Positions 12,403 through 23,305 of a stretch of 64,000 nucleotides of DNA are shown here, one piece after another (positions within the stretch are counted from its first letter, which is position 1; each line of letters starts with the position of its first letter). Made by a program: the position numbers and the translations under genes. The DNA lies in assembly GCA_003427395.1 (NCBI GenBank), contig BFEA01000443.1, positions 1,212,215 through 1,276,214 of the forward strand. Reading direction: 5' to 3'. The notes below the pieces were generated by a model that was not told the origin of the DNA, did no database searches, and saw only the letters and a list, made by a program, of their open reading frames with translations. Source of the stretch: Chara braunii. Taxonomy: Eukaryota > Streptophyta > Charophyceae > Charales > Characeae.

Positions 12403-12582
12403 TTAAATAATTTTGATGTAATATTATTCCGCGTTTTTAAGTCAATATTCCACTACGCAATAATTGTGCCTTGATCATACTGCGGCCACTTGCTTACTTG
12501 AATGAAACGAAAAATCTTCATATCAAACTTTTTTTCTTTGTATACTCGTATTCGTTGTTTTTTATTCTTTGCTCTTTCGTTG

Positions 12583-12585
<3 letters not shown>

Positions 12586-12641
<56 letters not shown>

Positions 12642-12685
12642 NNNNNNNNNNNNNNNNNNNNNNTTTTTTTTTTTTTTTTTTTTTT
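12586..12685. repeat. (CT)n tract, assembly gap and T run
   Basis: CT dinucleotides run to 12641, unknown bases fill 12642-12663, and a T homopolymer follows to about 12685. The gap sits where the assembly failed in the simple repeat. Open frames here are artefacts. Confidence 0.95.
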
Positions 12686-12749
12686 CTATTTGTCACTTTT
12701 TCAATTCGTGAATTAAACTCGAACTTTGTAGCCAGTTACTCTTATTTCT

Positions 12750-12792
12750 GCGGGCGTGGCCCGCACCCCCCACACCGCGGGCGCTTAGCTAG
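12750..12792 (+). other. Helitron 3' terminus: hairpin and CTAG end
   Basis: GCGGGC (12750-12755), GTG loop and GCCCGC (12759-12764) form a perfect 6-bp stem. A second GCGGGC at 12777-12782 could pair alternatively with the middle GCCCGC. Ten bases later the sequence reads CTAG (12789-12792) followed by T. A GC-rich hairpin about 10 nt before CTRR, inserted before T, is the known Helitron 3' signature. It lies downstream of RepHel on the same strand, where it should be. Confidence 0.7.
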
Positions 12793-14743
12793 TTTGTATT
12801 ATGAGCCTGCATTATTTGTTTGCAAAAGTTGATACAACATTGCTTGTAGTGATGCAGCGAAAACCCCCGGATTTTGGGCCTTCCATTAACCGCGTGTCGA
12901 ATACCCGCTGGCGAATTCGTTTGAGGTTTGGCTATCAACAGCGAGTACAAAGCTGACCTCACGGGCATATGCATCTGTTTTGACATTTATGCCTCATTGC
13001 CCCTCTAAACATCAATGTGGAATCCTTTTGTCGATGTATCCTGTGATTCCGACTCAAACGCGTCATTTTTAGAGGCAAGTGAAATGTCACTGATTAACTT
13101 GAGAGAAAAGGGAAAAAGGGAAAAAGTATGAGCACGAAAGGTGCTCTTGGGCAGCCAGAAAAATTACAATTAAACCAGCTCAACCACGCACAATTTTCGT
13201 TGGGAGAGATTGATAAAGTTTTTTTTTTTTTTGTTTTAATAAAAGGACTTTGCTGGGAGGGGAGACAAAAGGTGGGGAACACGCCAGGGAAGGAAATGGG
13301 GAGGCGAGGCACTTCACTTCCTGAAGACGTCACTGTCGTTGACCTCTCCGCCAATCCCTGCCCACTGACAGTTCCTTCGGCTGCCTTTCTCCCTCTCTGT
13401 CAGTCGCCCGCTGCTGATAGCTGACTCTCTTGTCAACCTCCAAATCCCTTCAGCTAACCAACTCTCCAATGTCCTCAAGCCCTCCCTCCCACTTCCCCAA
13501 TAAACTCACTTTCATCCCCTAGAAAAAAACTGATCACGAGGAGACCCAAGGACCTCCCATTTCCTCCGTCAGCCAATCCACAGTGTGATGACGTGGCCAG
13601 AGAAAAACCCGATTACCCAGGTGAACGCCTAGGAAAAAAAAACTGATCACCAGGAGGCACGAGGACCTCCCACTTCCTCCGTCAGCCTACTCCTCCCCTA
13701 CAACCATCTCCCGGCCAATCCACAATGTGATGATGTGGCCAGTGGAAAACCCGATTACCCAGGTGTAAACGAAGCAGCCCTTCTTCGTGCTCTTCCGCCC
13801 TCCCACCACCTAATCAGACTGCTCTCTCCCCTATAACCTTCGTGTCTCTGCTCCCTGCTCCTTACCTCCCCATATCACCCAGCAGCAGATCCGTTCTTCC
13901 GCTGCCTTCCCACAGCTGCGGACCCCACAATCCCTCCTCCTACTCCATCTGACACTGGTGGTACTCCTCGTCCACGGCCCGGTCCGTCTTCCCCGCCTCG
14001 CCAGCGATGATTCCAGAATCCAGATGCCGGCCCTCCTTCGAAATGCAGTGAATCTAGCCACGCGGCACCTGATGCGGGATCCCGTTGACAGCCCTCTTAC
14101 ATGTGCACAATGCAATAATTATAGCCACGTGGCACCTGCACTCCTAATCGACACATAGCACTATAGGCTTCCCACGTGTCCCTGTTGTCGTGTCCGGTCC
14201 GTCTTCCCGCGTCAACAGCCTAGTTCCTCAACACCCTAGTCATTTTGATTATGTCGACTTTAGATAGTCTGACCTCATCTCCTTATATGCACAGCAACAA
14301 CCCAAATATTTTTCCTCATATCCTCACGCTTCTCAGACGACTAGAGTAACGACACGTGGCATCCCGCTTGTCCCTCCTACTGTGCCCGGTCTGTCCGTCC
14401 CCGCCATGAGAGCGATTGTGGGCAGCTGCCCCCTCAGCCCTGCAAACCCGCTGCGGCAACCATCACAAGCAGCGCGTCCCCCCGCAAGCCGCTCACATCT
14501 GTTTGCTTGACAAAGAATCAAACATATAGATATTGATTGATTGGCTGGTTGGTTAATGGATGATTTAACCCGTGTCAACGAACAAACCAACCAACCAATC
14601 AACCAATCAATAAATCAAGGTTTTGGGTTGCTTGTTGCGGTTATCAGAGCTTGGTTTCCATGGGGTGGGATAGATGGATGGATGGACGGATGGAAGGGAT
14701 GACGGAGGGATGGACAGAGGGACAGACGGAGAGACAGACTAAT
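12793..14743. other. Intergenic DNA without a recognisable gene
   Basis: Short open frames exist, but none has protein-like composition or a known domain. CACGTG or near-CACGTG boxes recur (for example about 14113, 14173 and 14352), and a local duplication is listed separately. ATTG/GGTT-type short repeats lie at about 14530-14620. Confidence 0.5.
13523..13770 (+). repeat. Imperfect direct duplication, about 110-140 bp
   Basis: Copy 1 (about 13523-13626) and copy 2 (about 13632-13770) both run from AAAAAACTGATCAC through GAGG..GACCTCCCA, CCTCCGTCAGCC, AATCCACA.TGTGATGA and CCCGATTACCCAGGTG. Copy 2 carries an extra segment of about 30 bp (13689-13717). Each contains a GA(C/T)GTGGCCAG box. Confidence 0.85.
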
Positions 14744-14744
14744 G

Positions 14745-14787
<43 letters not shown>

Positions 14788-14813
14788 TCTTTGCAATCCC
14801 TTTTGTGCCTATA

Positions 14814-14903
<90 letters not shown>

Positions 14904-14938
14904 GTTCTTTGTAATCCCTTTTGTGCCACGATTATAGG
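14744..14938. repeat. Two GA microsatellites with duplicated and inverted flanks
   Basis: GA runs occupy about 14744-14785 and 14817-14902. Each is followed by nearly the same 24-bp sequence starting GGTTCTTTG (about 14785 and 14903). The inner tract is also bracketed by an inverted pair: CCTATAATCG at 14808-14817 and its reverse complement CGATTATAGG at 14929-14938. Confidence 0.85.
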
Positions 14939-14999
14939 CGCTGAAGTCCTTCTGCTCGGAACTTTGCCCTGAGTGGTTGAGTTAATTCACAGGCACTCT

Positions 15000-15257
15000 A
15001 TGTCCTCATGGACTCAATGCTTGTGTCTTTTGATCTTTCTCCCTTGTTTGTTTGCATGTTGCCTTGCACAAGGCATGGACTGTGGCGTTGGGGACCAGAC
15101 GGAGGACAATGACATCCTGAAAATAAAATCTTCCTGCCAAACTGACACCCTGGGTTGTGCTTATGCTTTGAAATCACTCTGTTTGGCTGATTTTGTTTCG
15201 CATAGCAAAGCCTCACTGGCTGGCTGCCTATTTGTCTTCTGTTGTCTGTCGGGGTAG
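15000..15257 (+). CDS. Possible small secreted Cys-rich protein (uncertain)
   Basis: An 85-codon frame begins at the ATG at 15000 (open upstream to 14973) and ends at a TAG at 15255. It starts with a hydrophobic stretch shaped like a signal peptide (CLCLLIFLPCLFACCLAQG), then a short acidic segment (DQTEDND) and several Cys. The first 25 residues look like a secretory leader with a cleavage site after CCLA. There is no homologue I recognise, no codon evidence and no supporting neighbour, so it may be a chance frame in intergenic DNA just upstream of element E1. Confidence 0.2.
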   Translation: MSSWTQCLCLLIFLPCLFACCLAQGMDCGVGDQTEDNDILKIKSSCQTDTLGCAYALKSLCLADFVSHSKASLAGCLFVFCCLSG

Positions 15258-15627
15258 GCAATGCATGTAATGCGGAGGCATAATCCAGACACAGCGCAGG
15301 CAAATATGGACAAGAAAATCACAGAGAAGATAGAGGAGGTCAAGCAGCGAGTAAGCGCTCAGGTGTGTGATGAATTTTTTGTGCTTGGCTTTTTTTTTGA
15401 GGACACCCCCTGGTTATTTAACGGTATTTACCTGGAACAAATTCAAACATGTTTGAGCTTGACCGTCATGTTCTTATGTCTGAGTTGGCCTGCAAGATGG
15501 GATTGTCCTTCAGGTTGCCAAAGATTGCGTCAATGACTCGGGAAGAATGAACCACTCAATTTTATTTCTTGGATGCTGCAAGAGCATTTAGAACGAACTA
15601 GAAAAAAATACCTTCAAACAACGTGAC
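15258..15627. other. Left flank of element E1, no gene seen
   Basis: A 91-codon frame at 15261-15536 has no recognisable domain. The sequence ends in AACGTGAC immediately before the first LTR. Confidence 0.5.
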
Positions 15628-16519
15628 TGCGAGGCCACTGCCTCTAAGAGCCTCATAAGGCCCCAATTTTGCAGCCCGTCAGCCGCCCTAAGTGAAGGTA
15701 GTCTCGACGAGGCCCTCAGGGCCCTTTTCTGGCCACCACGCAACTCAGGGAAATTCAGGCCGTTGCGCAGCGCCAGTTGGTTGAGTGAACCCAGGCCCTG
15801 GGCCGCCTGTGTNAATGAATGTGAAGCAGGCCCTGAGCTGAATACGGGTACCGGGCCAAACCCTGGCCAAAGCCAGTTGGGCACAGAACCACCTCAGGCC
15901 CAAGGCCTGCTTTCGACGTGCTGGGCCTCAGGCTACTGGCGCCTACTGGAAGCTTCCTGGGACTGGACGCAGGCAGGCCACTTCGATATAGGGAAGGGCC
16001 TGCCTCCTCGTTCGGGATTCGGGTGCTGGCTGCATGCTGCGCAAGCGCTGCTGTGCTATTTGCTGGCTGGCGCCTACGCTCTCACGGGCGAGCAGGGAAG
16101 GAGCACGCAGCCATAGTCGAGCTGCGCTGCTGTAAGCAGGGTGAAGCGCAGGGTTGTCCTTGGGTGCTAGTGGCATCTATGAGTTGGGGAACGAGGTTGT
16201 GAGTGTAGCGTGAGACAAACCTGGTGCTGGAAGCGTGTGACATTGGTCGCCATATGCTCGTACTTCGGGAATGCTGTTGACGTCATCTTTCGGCTTCGTA
16301 GTATAGGCTAGATAGGATCTGCCACATGTAGTCTGGTCGCCGAGCGCCAGATAGGAGATCAACTCTGGTTCTTCGTTGATGATGATGGGACTATTTCAGC
16401 ATTGTCAATTATGAACTCTTGGTGTGTATTCTGCTGTTGGTTCGAGGTCAAGACTATCTGGATTCATATGTATGATGCTGTTTGATTGCTGAAGTTCGCT
16501 ATTGCTCATCTTCCTTGCA
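15628..16519 (+). repeat. E1 5' LTR
   Basis: Starts TGCGAGGCCACTGCC and ends TTCCTTGCA. It matches 23319-24238 nearly base for base, except for about 28 bp missing here near 16423 (present at about 24117-24145), which accounts for the difference in length. One unknown base is at 15813. Open frames inside it are not genes. Confidence 0.93.
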
Positions 16520-16522
16520 ATT

Positions 16523-16534
16523 TGGTATCGGAGC
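16523..16534 (+). other. E1 primer binding site (initiator-tRNA-Met type)
   Basis: TGGTATCGGAGC lies three bases after the LTR end. It differs by one base from TGGTATCAGAGC, the usual plant site complementary to the 3' end of initiator tRNA-Met, and would prime minus-strand synthesis. The same sequence occurs in E3. Confidence 0.85.
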
Positions 16535-17767
16535 TGTGGTACGATTGCGCTCATCTAGCGCTTGTCTTCTGCCTTATACGGTACATACATGCGGTCTGCT
16601 GGGCGATTTTGGCCATAAGTGGTGTGTAGTGAGGAGGGCGGAGGCGAGTATTGTAGGCGACCCAGGAGGTGAGGGGATAGCCAGGAAGGCTATAATGTGG
16701 TCTGGACAGTGTGATGAGAACTATCTAGTGTGCGATTGATGCTGATGTGGAACGGCGAGATAATGCTGGTTGTGCCGATGCAGTGACTGGTCATCGCAAT
16801 CGCCATTTGGTAATCTGGTGAGATTATCTCTGTGGTTGGGGGCAGCTATTTGAGGTACGTTGCTCTAAACCTTATCTACCCTCTTCGACACTTCTTACCG
16901 TGAGGTTGTGTGTTCCTTCTTGAGAGTCCTCTCATTGTGAGGTGTCGAGTGCGCTCAACCTTGAGAGTCGGCAATGTTCAAGTGGAGCATCTGGGTGGAG
17001 ATGGGCGGAGTTTTCTGAAGGGCCCTGGACGAAGCACTGGGTCACAATCACCATGCCAACCCACAGGGAGTAGAGCACGCATGCCTTGCTGCTTGTCCGT
17101 TGTTCGGCTTGCTGCGTTGTTAGATGGGCACTACTGGGCAGGCCAGCCCTACAGGAAAGATGAGCTCCCGGCGTCTATAAATAAACACGGGAAGGGGATA
17201 TCACTGGCTATGATCGTCGTCCTGCTGCGACGTAAAATAATTCCTGATATCACTTGGGGGCGGACGTTAAAATGCCTCTGGATCAGCCAGTAATGTAAGG
17301 CTCGCAGCACGCCGAGGATAATATACGTGCAAGGCTGGGCAGCTCAGTGGATACTCGGGGCACACACACCCTTAGACACGCGACGCTCTCCAGATCGCTT
17401 AGGGACGCTGGCGTCAAGAGATACTCAGGGGAACTAAGGGAGGGGTTGATTCCATATGATAAGTTCGAGAAAATTCCTTGCTGTCCTATCCACACAAGTG
17501 ATTCTATTTTTATGTTTTTGATGAGTTAGATGTACTGCCATTGACATCTGACAGACAACATTAGTTAGAACTGTTTATTGTTCCTGGTGCTTCTGTTTGC
17601 GTACTAGTCACACTAAAAATAATTTCAGTTTTAGGAGTCTGACTTACCTGTTGACCTCAAGTGATATATGTTCCGAAATAGCCACCAACTAATTAGTTGG
17701 TCTGTGCACTATGTTGCGGTAGACATCTTGAATGATCTAGTGTAGACAGTGCACAGTGTTGTAGCCT
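16535..17767 (+). other. E1 untranslated leader
   Basis: About 1.2 kb between primer site and gag without a convincing frame. Blocks such as GTGGTTGGGGGCAGC and GAGGTACGTTGCTC recur at the same place in E3 (about 43901-43936), so the leader is conserved between the two subfamilies and may hold packaging or translation signals. Confidence 0.6.
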
Positions 17768-19613
17768 ATGAGCGACGAGGAGGACATCGGAGAGGACGAC
17801 CAGAGGATCTTGCGATCAGGTAGACGCCCGATAGCCCACGTGTCCTTAGGACCGGAGGGTGATAGGATTCTGTTCTGCTGGCTTAGGGAGAGAAAGCAGC
17901 AGAGGAGGGCTAGAGCAGCCGAGGCCAGCAGAACTTTAGTTAGCGAGGCCAGTGCTACAACAACCATGGTCACTTCTGCGCAGCAGACTACCCAAGCCAG
18001 TAGTTCAGGTGTCATCGGGTCAACGGTCGCGCAGACCGTGAGCCAATCCACTGGCGTTATGGCAAGCCTGGCTGCGGTGTTGACTCCAGAGGATGTCGCC
18101 ATCCAGCAGGCAGCCCTGCAGGAGGCACAGCTACAGCGGGCATTAGGAGAGATAAAAGCGGAAAAGGAAAAGATGAGCAGAAGAAGAGCCAGGATGCAGC
18201 GGAGAGGGGCAGATATAAAGGAGTTAGAGACGATGGACCTGATGCATATGGATGATGATGTGAAGGTAGTTAGGAGGGCCCTGCTAGGCGTAATAGAGAT
18301 GCAGGAGCATCAAACTACCATCCTTCAGGACATTCAACACAGCCTAGCCGTTTTGGCAGGCCGTGCTCAGGCAGCACCGTCACTAGCCGGGCCTGGTGCC
18401 TGACCCATGCCATATCCTCCTTTTTCTGTCTCACCGATGACAGGGGTATCCCCATATGTAGCCCCGTCATCGGTTGCTATCATTTCCCTGGGTATGCCGC
18501 TGTCAGAAGGGGTAATAGCAGGGAGTAGTTTGCAGATTCCTGTTCAGACAGTGTTCACTCAAAGTCCGTCGCAGGTTGCAGTCACCACGCAGCCTGCTGT
18601 CTCGCAGCCTGTGCAGCCTCAGGGCATGCAGCCCCAACAGCTAGCACAACAACCTGTGTCACCGGGTCCACAGCCCGGAGTGATGCAGGGACCGGGACAA
18701 ACTTAGTGGGAAGTGCTTGTGGCTGCTTCCTACCTAGAGGGTAGTGCAGCAAGATGGTTGAGTGGTTTAGTACAACTCCAGGGGTATGGTCATGACTTCC
18801 GCGCTTGGGCGGCCTCTCAGAAATTGGAGGACTTCCTGAAGATGGTGGACGAAAGGTGGCATGATCCTCAGGAGGCCCAAAGGGCCACTGATGCGATCCT
18901 GACACTGCACACAAGGCAGTTTAAGTCAGTAAGGGAAGCCACCCACGCTGCTGAGCGTCTGATCTGTGTCCCAGGGGTGCGCTATGATCCCCAGGTCCTG
19001 TTGATTTCGTACTTGAGATGCTTTTCTCGGCCTCTCAGGAACCAGTTGGCAAAAGAGGCCAACATCAATATGCACAACTTTCCTTCGTTCAGCAAGGTGG
19101 CTCTAGACCTTGAAGCTAAGATAGGGCATGGACAGGCACCCACTACGGATGGAAGGAAGAAGACACTGCCTCCTAACTGGAAAGCGAAAGGTCGCTTGAT
19201 GTTTGTCGACAACGATGGTTCAACCATCGAGTTGGACGACAACTTCCAGGAGGGAGTAGGTTCAGAGGCAGGCAGCGTAGACGCTTCAGAGGGTGGAGTA
19301 GTCGCTGCCGTATCTCAAAAAGGAAAGGCGACCGGTAGACGCCGTGGAGGCTCCTGGTCTAGGAGTCAAGTTGACCCCAATGCTCCTCCATGGGAGAAAG
19401 CGGGTCTTACAGAGAACGTGTGGAGAGACGTTACTCACGGCACGCTGTATTCGTTGTGGTCAATATGGCCACAACCAATTCAAGTGCCGCAACAAGAAAG
19501 TGACAGAAAAGATCCCGCCTACGATGGGCCAAGTATTGGGATCCTCTCAACCCGTTGGTAGCAATGTTGCCAGTACTTCAGGCAGTGCTCCGGGAAACAC
19601 GTCGGGCCAGTAG
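17768..19613 (+). pseudogene. E1 Gag (capsid and zinc knuckle), broken
   Basis: Gag starts at ATG 17768 (MSDEEDIGEDD), homologous to the E3 start at 44892. The frame is interrupted by TGA at 18401 and TAG at 18704 and continues to 19561. It holds an acidic N-terminus, a Gln/Ala/Glu-rich helical stretch, a Pro/Gln-rich linker, and a retrotransposon capsid segment with LEGSAARWLSGLV. Compared with E3, about 45 codons at the start of the capsid domain (the SPKPFSGDKKKDEDLDTWV region in E3) are missing around 18700. The CCHC knuckle CIRCGQYGHNQFKC is in another frame (Cys codons 19446, 19455, 19485; His 19470), so a frameshift lies near 19430. Gag would form the particle and bind RNA. Confidence 0.88.
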
Positions 19614-19645
19614 GAATAGTAGTTGTTCCTGCTAGGGTCGAGATC

Positions 19646-20287
19646 GTGGTGACACCCTCACCATCTCGAGAGATGGCCCAAGCTACTGAGCCCAGCGTCG
19701 TCCCGCAAGCACATTCAGACCCATCGAGCCTCAGTTCGATGAATGTGTTTGAGTCCTTAGAGGAGCTAGAGGTGGAGTGGTCTAGATCAGACCCGTTAGC
19801 TTCTTGGACGGCACTAGTCAAAGCCCCGACGGGTGAGATATTCGTTAGCGAGGTTGTCATTGGCAGCCGCAAGGCCGGGGCCTATTATGACACTTGCTCG
19901 ACACGGAACTTTATTAGTTGCGCGTGCGTTGAGAGGCTGCGTCTACAGGGGCAAGTGCAGCGCCTGAGTCGACCTGTGGAGTCGACCTGTGCCAACAAAC
20001 AGCGCATGGTAGTCAATAACTACCTCCAAAATGTGGATTGTGTTTTCACGTACGCGGGAGGGGATTTGAGACATCGTGTCTTGTTCCTAGTAAGCGACAA
20101 ACTCCCCATGGATATGCTGTTAGGTACGTACTACCTCTCTGTGGCACAGCCCCAGTTTGACTGGGACCGAAAAGTGGTCAAACACACTTTGCCAGGTGGA
20201 GGGACCGCCAGATTACACAAGTTCAAAGCTAATAGTCTGATTGAGTCCTACGGGCGCATGTGTGCGGCCGCGTTCTACAATTATTAA
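19646..20287 (+). pseudogene. E1 aspartic protease region
   Basis: A 213-codon frame holds a retropepsin-like domain. The active-site block reads YYDTCSTRNFIS (Asp codon at 19889), where DTGATxxFIS is expected, so the catalytic Asp is kept but Gly is replaced by Cys. LFLVSDKLPMDMLLGTYYL is the downstream ILG-type block. The frame ends at TAA 20285 while the polyprotein continues in frame 1 ([14 protein letters not shown]), showing a frameshift near 20280. The protease would process Gag-Pol. Confidence 0.85.
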
Positions 20288-21720
20288 AGCAAAATCAGGA
20301 GGAGGGTATGTACTTAGTCTATGTCTCTGCTGCAGGCGAGCCGGTGAAAATGCCGCCGGAGATAGAGGGAGTAGTTGCTAAGTACCCTGATCTATTTGAA
20401 GAGCCGATAAGGGTTGTTGAGAGGGAGGTCGTCCACGCGATAGAGATTATCCCAAGGTCTAGTATTCCGAAGGGTAGGATATATCGGATGTCTCCATGCG
20501 AGATTGATGAGCTCTGCCGCCAACTCAAGGAACTCGTAGAGAAGGGTTGGATCCGGCCGAGTGTCTCTCCTTATGGGTCTCCAGTACTATTCGTACCTAA
20601 GAAGAAGGAGGGTACACTTAGGATGTGCATTGACTATAGGGGCCTCAATGCCATCACTGTAAAGAACTGAGAGCCCCTACCGCGCATCGATGATCTGTTA
20701 GATAGAGTGCAAGGGTGTCGGTACTTCAGTAAGATAGATCTGAAGTCTGGGTACCGTCAGATTGCAATCCGGCCCGAGGATCAACACAAAACCGCCTTTC
20801 AGACCAGGTACGGTCTGTACGAGTTTGTGGTGATGCCTTTCGGCCTTTGCAATGCTCCTGGCACCTTTCAGCACGCTATGAATCAGATATCACATGACTA
20901 CTTGGATAAGTTTGTCATCGTGTACCTCGATGACATACTTATTTTTAGTAAGACTGTCGAGGAGCAAGTTGCACATTTGGACAAAGTTCTCAGTCTCCTG
21001 CGACAGCACATGTTCAAGATCAACGGTGAGAAGTGCGAGTTTGACCGCACCCGTGTCTTGTACTTGGGTCATGAGATCTCCGCGGAAGGGTTGAAGCCCG
21101 ATGACGCGAAGGTGGCCAGCATTCGTGATTGGCCATGTCCTCAGTCTGTGACTGAGATGAGATCTTTCTTAGGAATGACAGGCTACTATAGCACTTTTGT
21201 TAAGAATTATAGCATAGTGGCCGCTCCTTTGACTGATCTGACCCGCCTTGACACCCCATGGGAGTGGACAGACGAGTGTGAGGCTGCTTTTAGACATCTG
21301 AAGCATGCGTTGACGCACTACGAGGCCTTGAAACTTCCTGATCCTGACAAGCCGTTCATAGTCACCACGGATGCCAGCCAATATGGCATTGGCGCCGTGC
21401 TCGCGCAGCAGGAGGGGCCAACGTTGAGGCCAGTCGAGTACTTGTAAAAAAAGATGCCGTCTCAAAAGTTGGCCAAGTCCATCTATGAGAAGGAACTCTA
21501 CGCCGTGTACAAGGCTCTGACGCATTGGAGACACTATCTCCTTGGGAGATTCTTCATCCTCAGGACTGATCATCAGACCCTGAGATGGATGAGAACTCAC
21601 CCCGTACTTTCTTACGCTATGAAGCGTTGGATCGAAGTCATTGAGCAGTATGACTTCGACCCCCAGTATCTCAAAGGGTAGTACAACAAGGTGGCTGATG
21701 CCTTGTCGTGAGACCTAACT
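20288..21720 (+). pseudogene. E1 reverse transcriptase and RNase H, with nonsense codons
   Basis: Frame 1 carries the [61 protein letters not shown] and the catalytic YLDD at 20923-20934. RNase H follows with TTDASQYGIGAVLAQ, EKELYAVYKAL, TDHQTLRW and NKVADALS, giving the D-E-D-D set. In-frame stops occur at 20668 (TGA), 21445 (TAA), 21679 (TAG) and about 21709 (TGA). The catalytic residues themselves survive. The domain copies the element RNA into DNA and removes the RNA strand. Confidence 0.92.
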
Positions 21721-22724
21721 TTTCAGGTGCGCTGATTACTGAGTTCGACCTCATGCACGATGTAACTCGCTCTTTGGTGGATGCCTATCGCGAGGATCAG
21801 TTCATGTCGGAGATCATACGCAGACTCGAGGCGAAGGACAAAAAGACCTCCGCCGAGTTTGAGTTGGTCAACGGTTTGCTGTTTCTTGAGAAGGCCGTGA
21901 ATAAACGGTTGTGCGTCCCAAATAGAGAGTCTTTGCGTTGTTTATTTTTAGGAGAGTTTCATGATGCCACCGGCCATTTTGGGTATAAGAAGACCGCAGC
22001 CAACTTTCTGCAGCGGTTCTGGTGGCCCACGATGATGCGAGATGCTCAGCTGTATGTGGAGACTTGTCAAGTGTGTCAACGAGAAAAGCCACGTACTCAG
22101 GCTCCTCTTGGGCTTTTGAAGCCCCTTCCGATTCCGGAACGGCCTGGTGGGAGTCTGTCCATGGCTTTCATGGATACTCTGATCACCAGCAAGAGTGGGA
22201 TGCGTCAAATCTTCGTCATCGTGGATAGATTTAGTAAGTATGCTAGGTTAGTAGCCATGCCGGAAACAACAAAGACAGAGTACGTGATCCGAATGTTTAA
22301 AGAAAACTGGGTTAGAGACTTTGGTTTACCCAAGTCTATTGTCAGTGACAGGGATGTCAGGTTTACTAGTGAGTTGTGGAAGGCCGCTGCTGCAGAGCAG
22401 GGCACTCAGTTGCAAATGACTTTTGGGAATCACCCAGAGGCCAACGGCCAGGCCGAGCAACTTAATCGCGCTGTACAACACCTGTTGAGGCATTACATCA
22501 AGCCCAACCAGGTGGACTGGGATGAGAAGCTTGCTCTCATCGCCAGTCTGTATAACAATGCAGTACACAGTGCCACTGGGGTGAGCCCGAACAATTTACG
22601 TCTGACTTTCAAGCCTAGACTACCCCTTGACTTTCTCCTTCCTGAGAATGAATCAACTGTTGCACCGGGTACTTCAGAGTTTGCCTACAGATATGAACAG
22701 AAAATGGAGCAGGCAGTAGAATGA
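21708..22724 (+). pseudogene. E1 integrase core, first catalytic Asp lost
   Basis: In frame 3 the HHCC zinc domain (HDATGH...CQVCQ, about 21960-22080) precedes the catalytic core. The block that normally reads SMDF reads SMAF here (Ala codon at 22164), so the first Asp of the DDE triad is gone. The second Asp is in VSDRDVRF (22347) and the Glu in GQAEQLN (22455). The frame ends at TGA 22722, where an indel moves the reading to frame 2. Integrase would insert the cDNA into the host genome; this copy could not. Confidence 0.9.
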
Positions 22725-23281
22725 TGCGGAAGGCACAGGCAGCGATGATAGAGTCCGAAAACCGACACTGTCGACCTTCTACATTTCATGTTGGGGATAG
22801 GGTCTGGGTTAAGTCTTCAGAACTGGGACAGGAGTACGGGATCTCCCGCAAACTCATGCCTCAGTACTTTGGACCATGGGAAGTCTTGGACATCGTCAGG
22901 ACAGATCCGGATGGGCCATCTTACGTTATCCTGATTCCTGGTCATCTCCGTACTTACCCTGTTTTTCACGCCTCCAAGCTGGCACCTTTCAAAGAGACTG
23001 ACCAGTTTCCATCTCGTCGCTCAATGCTGCCCCCAAACATGGACGGAGAGGTGGACATTGATGATATCGTGGATCACAGAGAGCTGCCGGTATCAAGACC
23101 AGCAGGCAGGGGACGTCCTCCAAAACCGAAGCTGCAATACCGCGTTCGGTTCCGGCATCACACTGATCTGAAGGAGGACCGATGGTTCACCAGGGAAGAG
23201 CTCATGCAGACCGCTCCTCAAGTTGTAACTCAATATGAGAGATCTTTGCAGAAGGGAAAGTGCCCTATGATCGAAGATTGA
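22721..23281 (+). pseudogene. E1 integrase C-terminus with chromodomain-like tail
   Basis: Continues the integrase in a new frame: GDRVWVKSSELGQEYG, LMPQYFGPWEVLDIV and FHASKLAPF are the usual GPY/F-type blocks after the core. The last 70 residues (IVDHRE...LQYRVRFRHHTDLKEDRWFTREEL) have the spacing of a chromodomain, but Trp-Glu-Pro is replaced by DRWFTREEL. Such tails target integration to chromatin in chromoviruses. Stop TGA at 23279; the polypurine tract starts 25 bp later. Confidence 0.8.
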
Positions 23282-23305
23282 GCTTCTCAGAGGAATGTTG
23301 AAGCT

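Larger units (their letters stand above)
4626..12792 (+). mobile_element. Decayed autonomous Helitron (rolling-circle transposon)
   Basis: The order of parts is that of a eukaryotic Helitron: zinc finger, HUH Rep nuclease, PIF1-family helicase, then a passenger gene and a terminal hairpin with CTAG followed by T. Each domain is recognisable from conserved blocks, but the reading frame changes many times and nonsense codons are frequent, so no functional RepHel could be made. The 3' end is well supported at 12792. The 5' end (expected TC after a host A) is not resolved; the start given is the first stretch that reads into the RepHel N-terminus. The broken gene at 908-2418 could also lie inside the element. 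Confidence 0.75.

Noticed and set aside
14615-14929. Poly-Ser/Leu and poly-Arg/Glu frames over GA tracts
   Set aside because: Simple-sequence artefacts; the same applies to 86-658, 2766-2995, 12471-12832 and 63308-63968.
17737-18102. Minus-strand 121-codon frame over E1 gag
   Set aside because: Shadow of the plus-strand gag frame.
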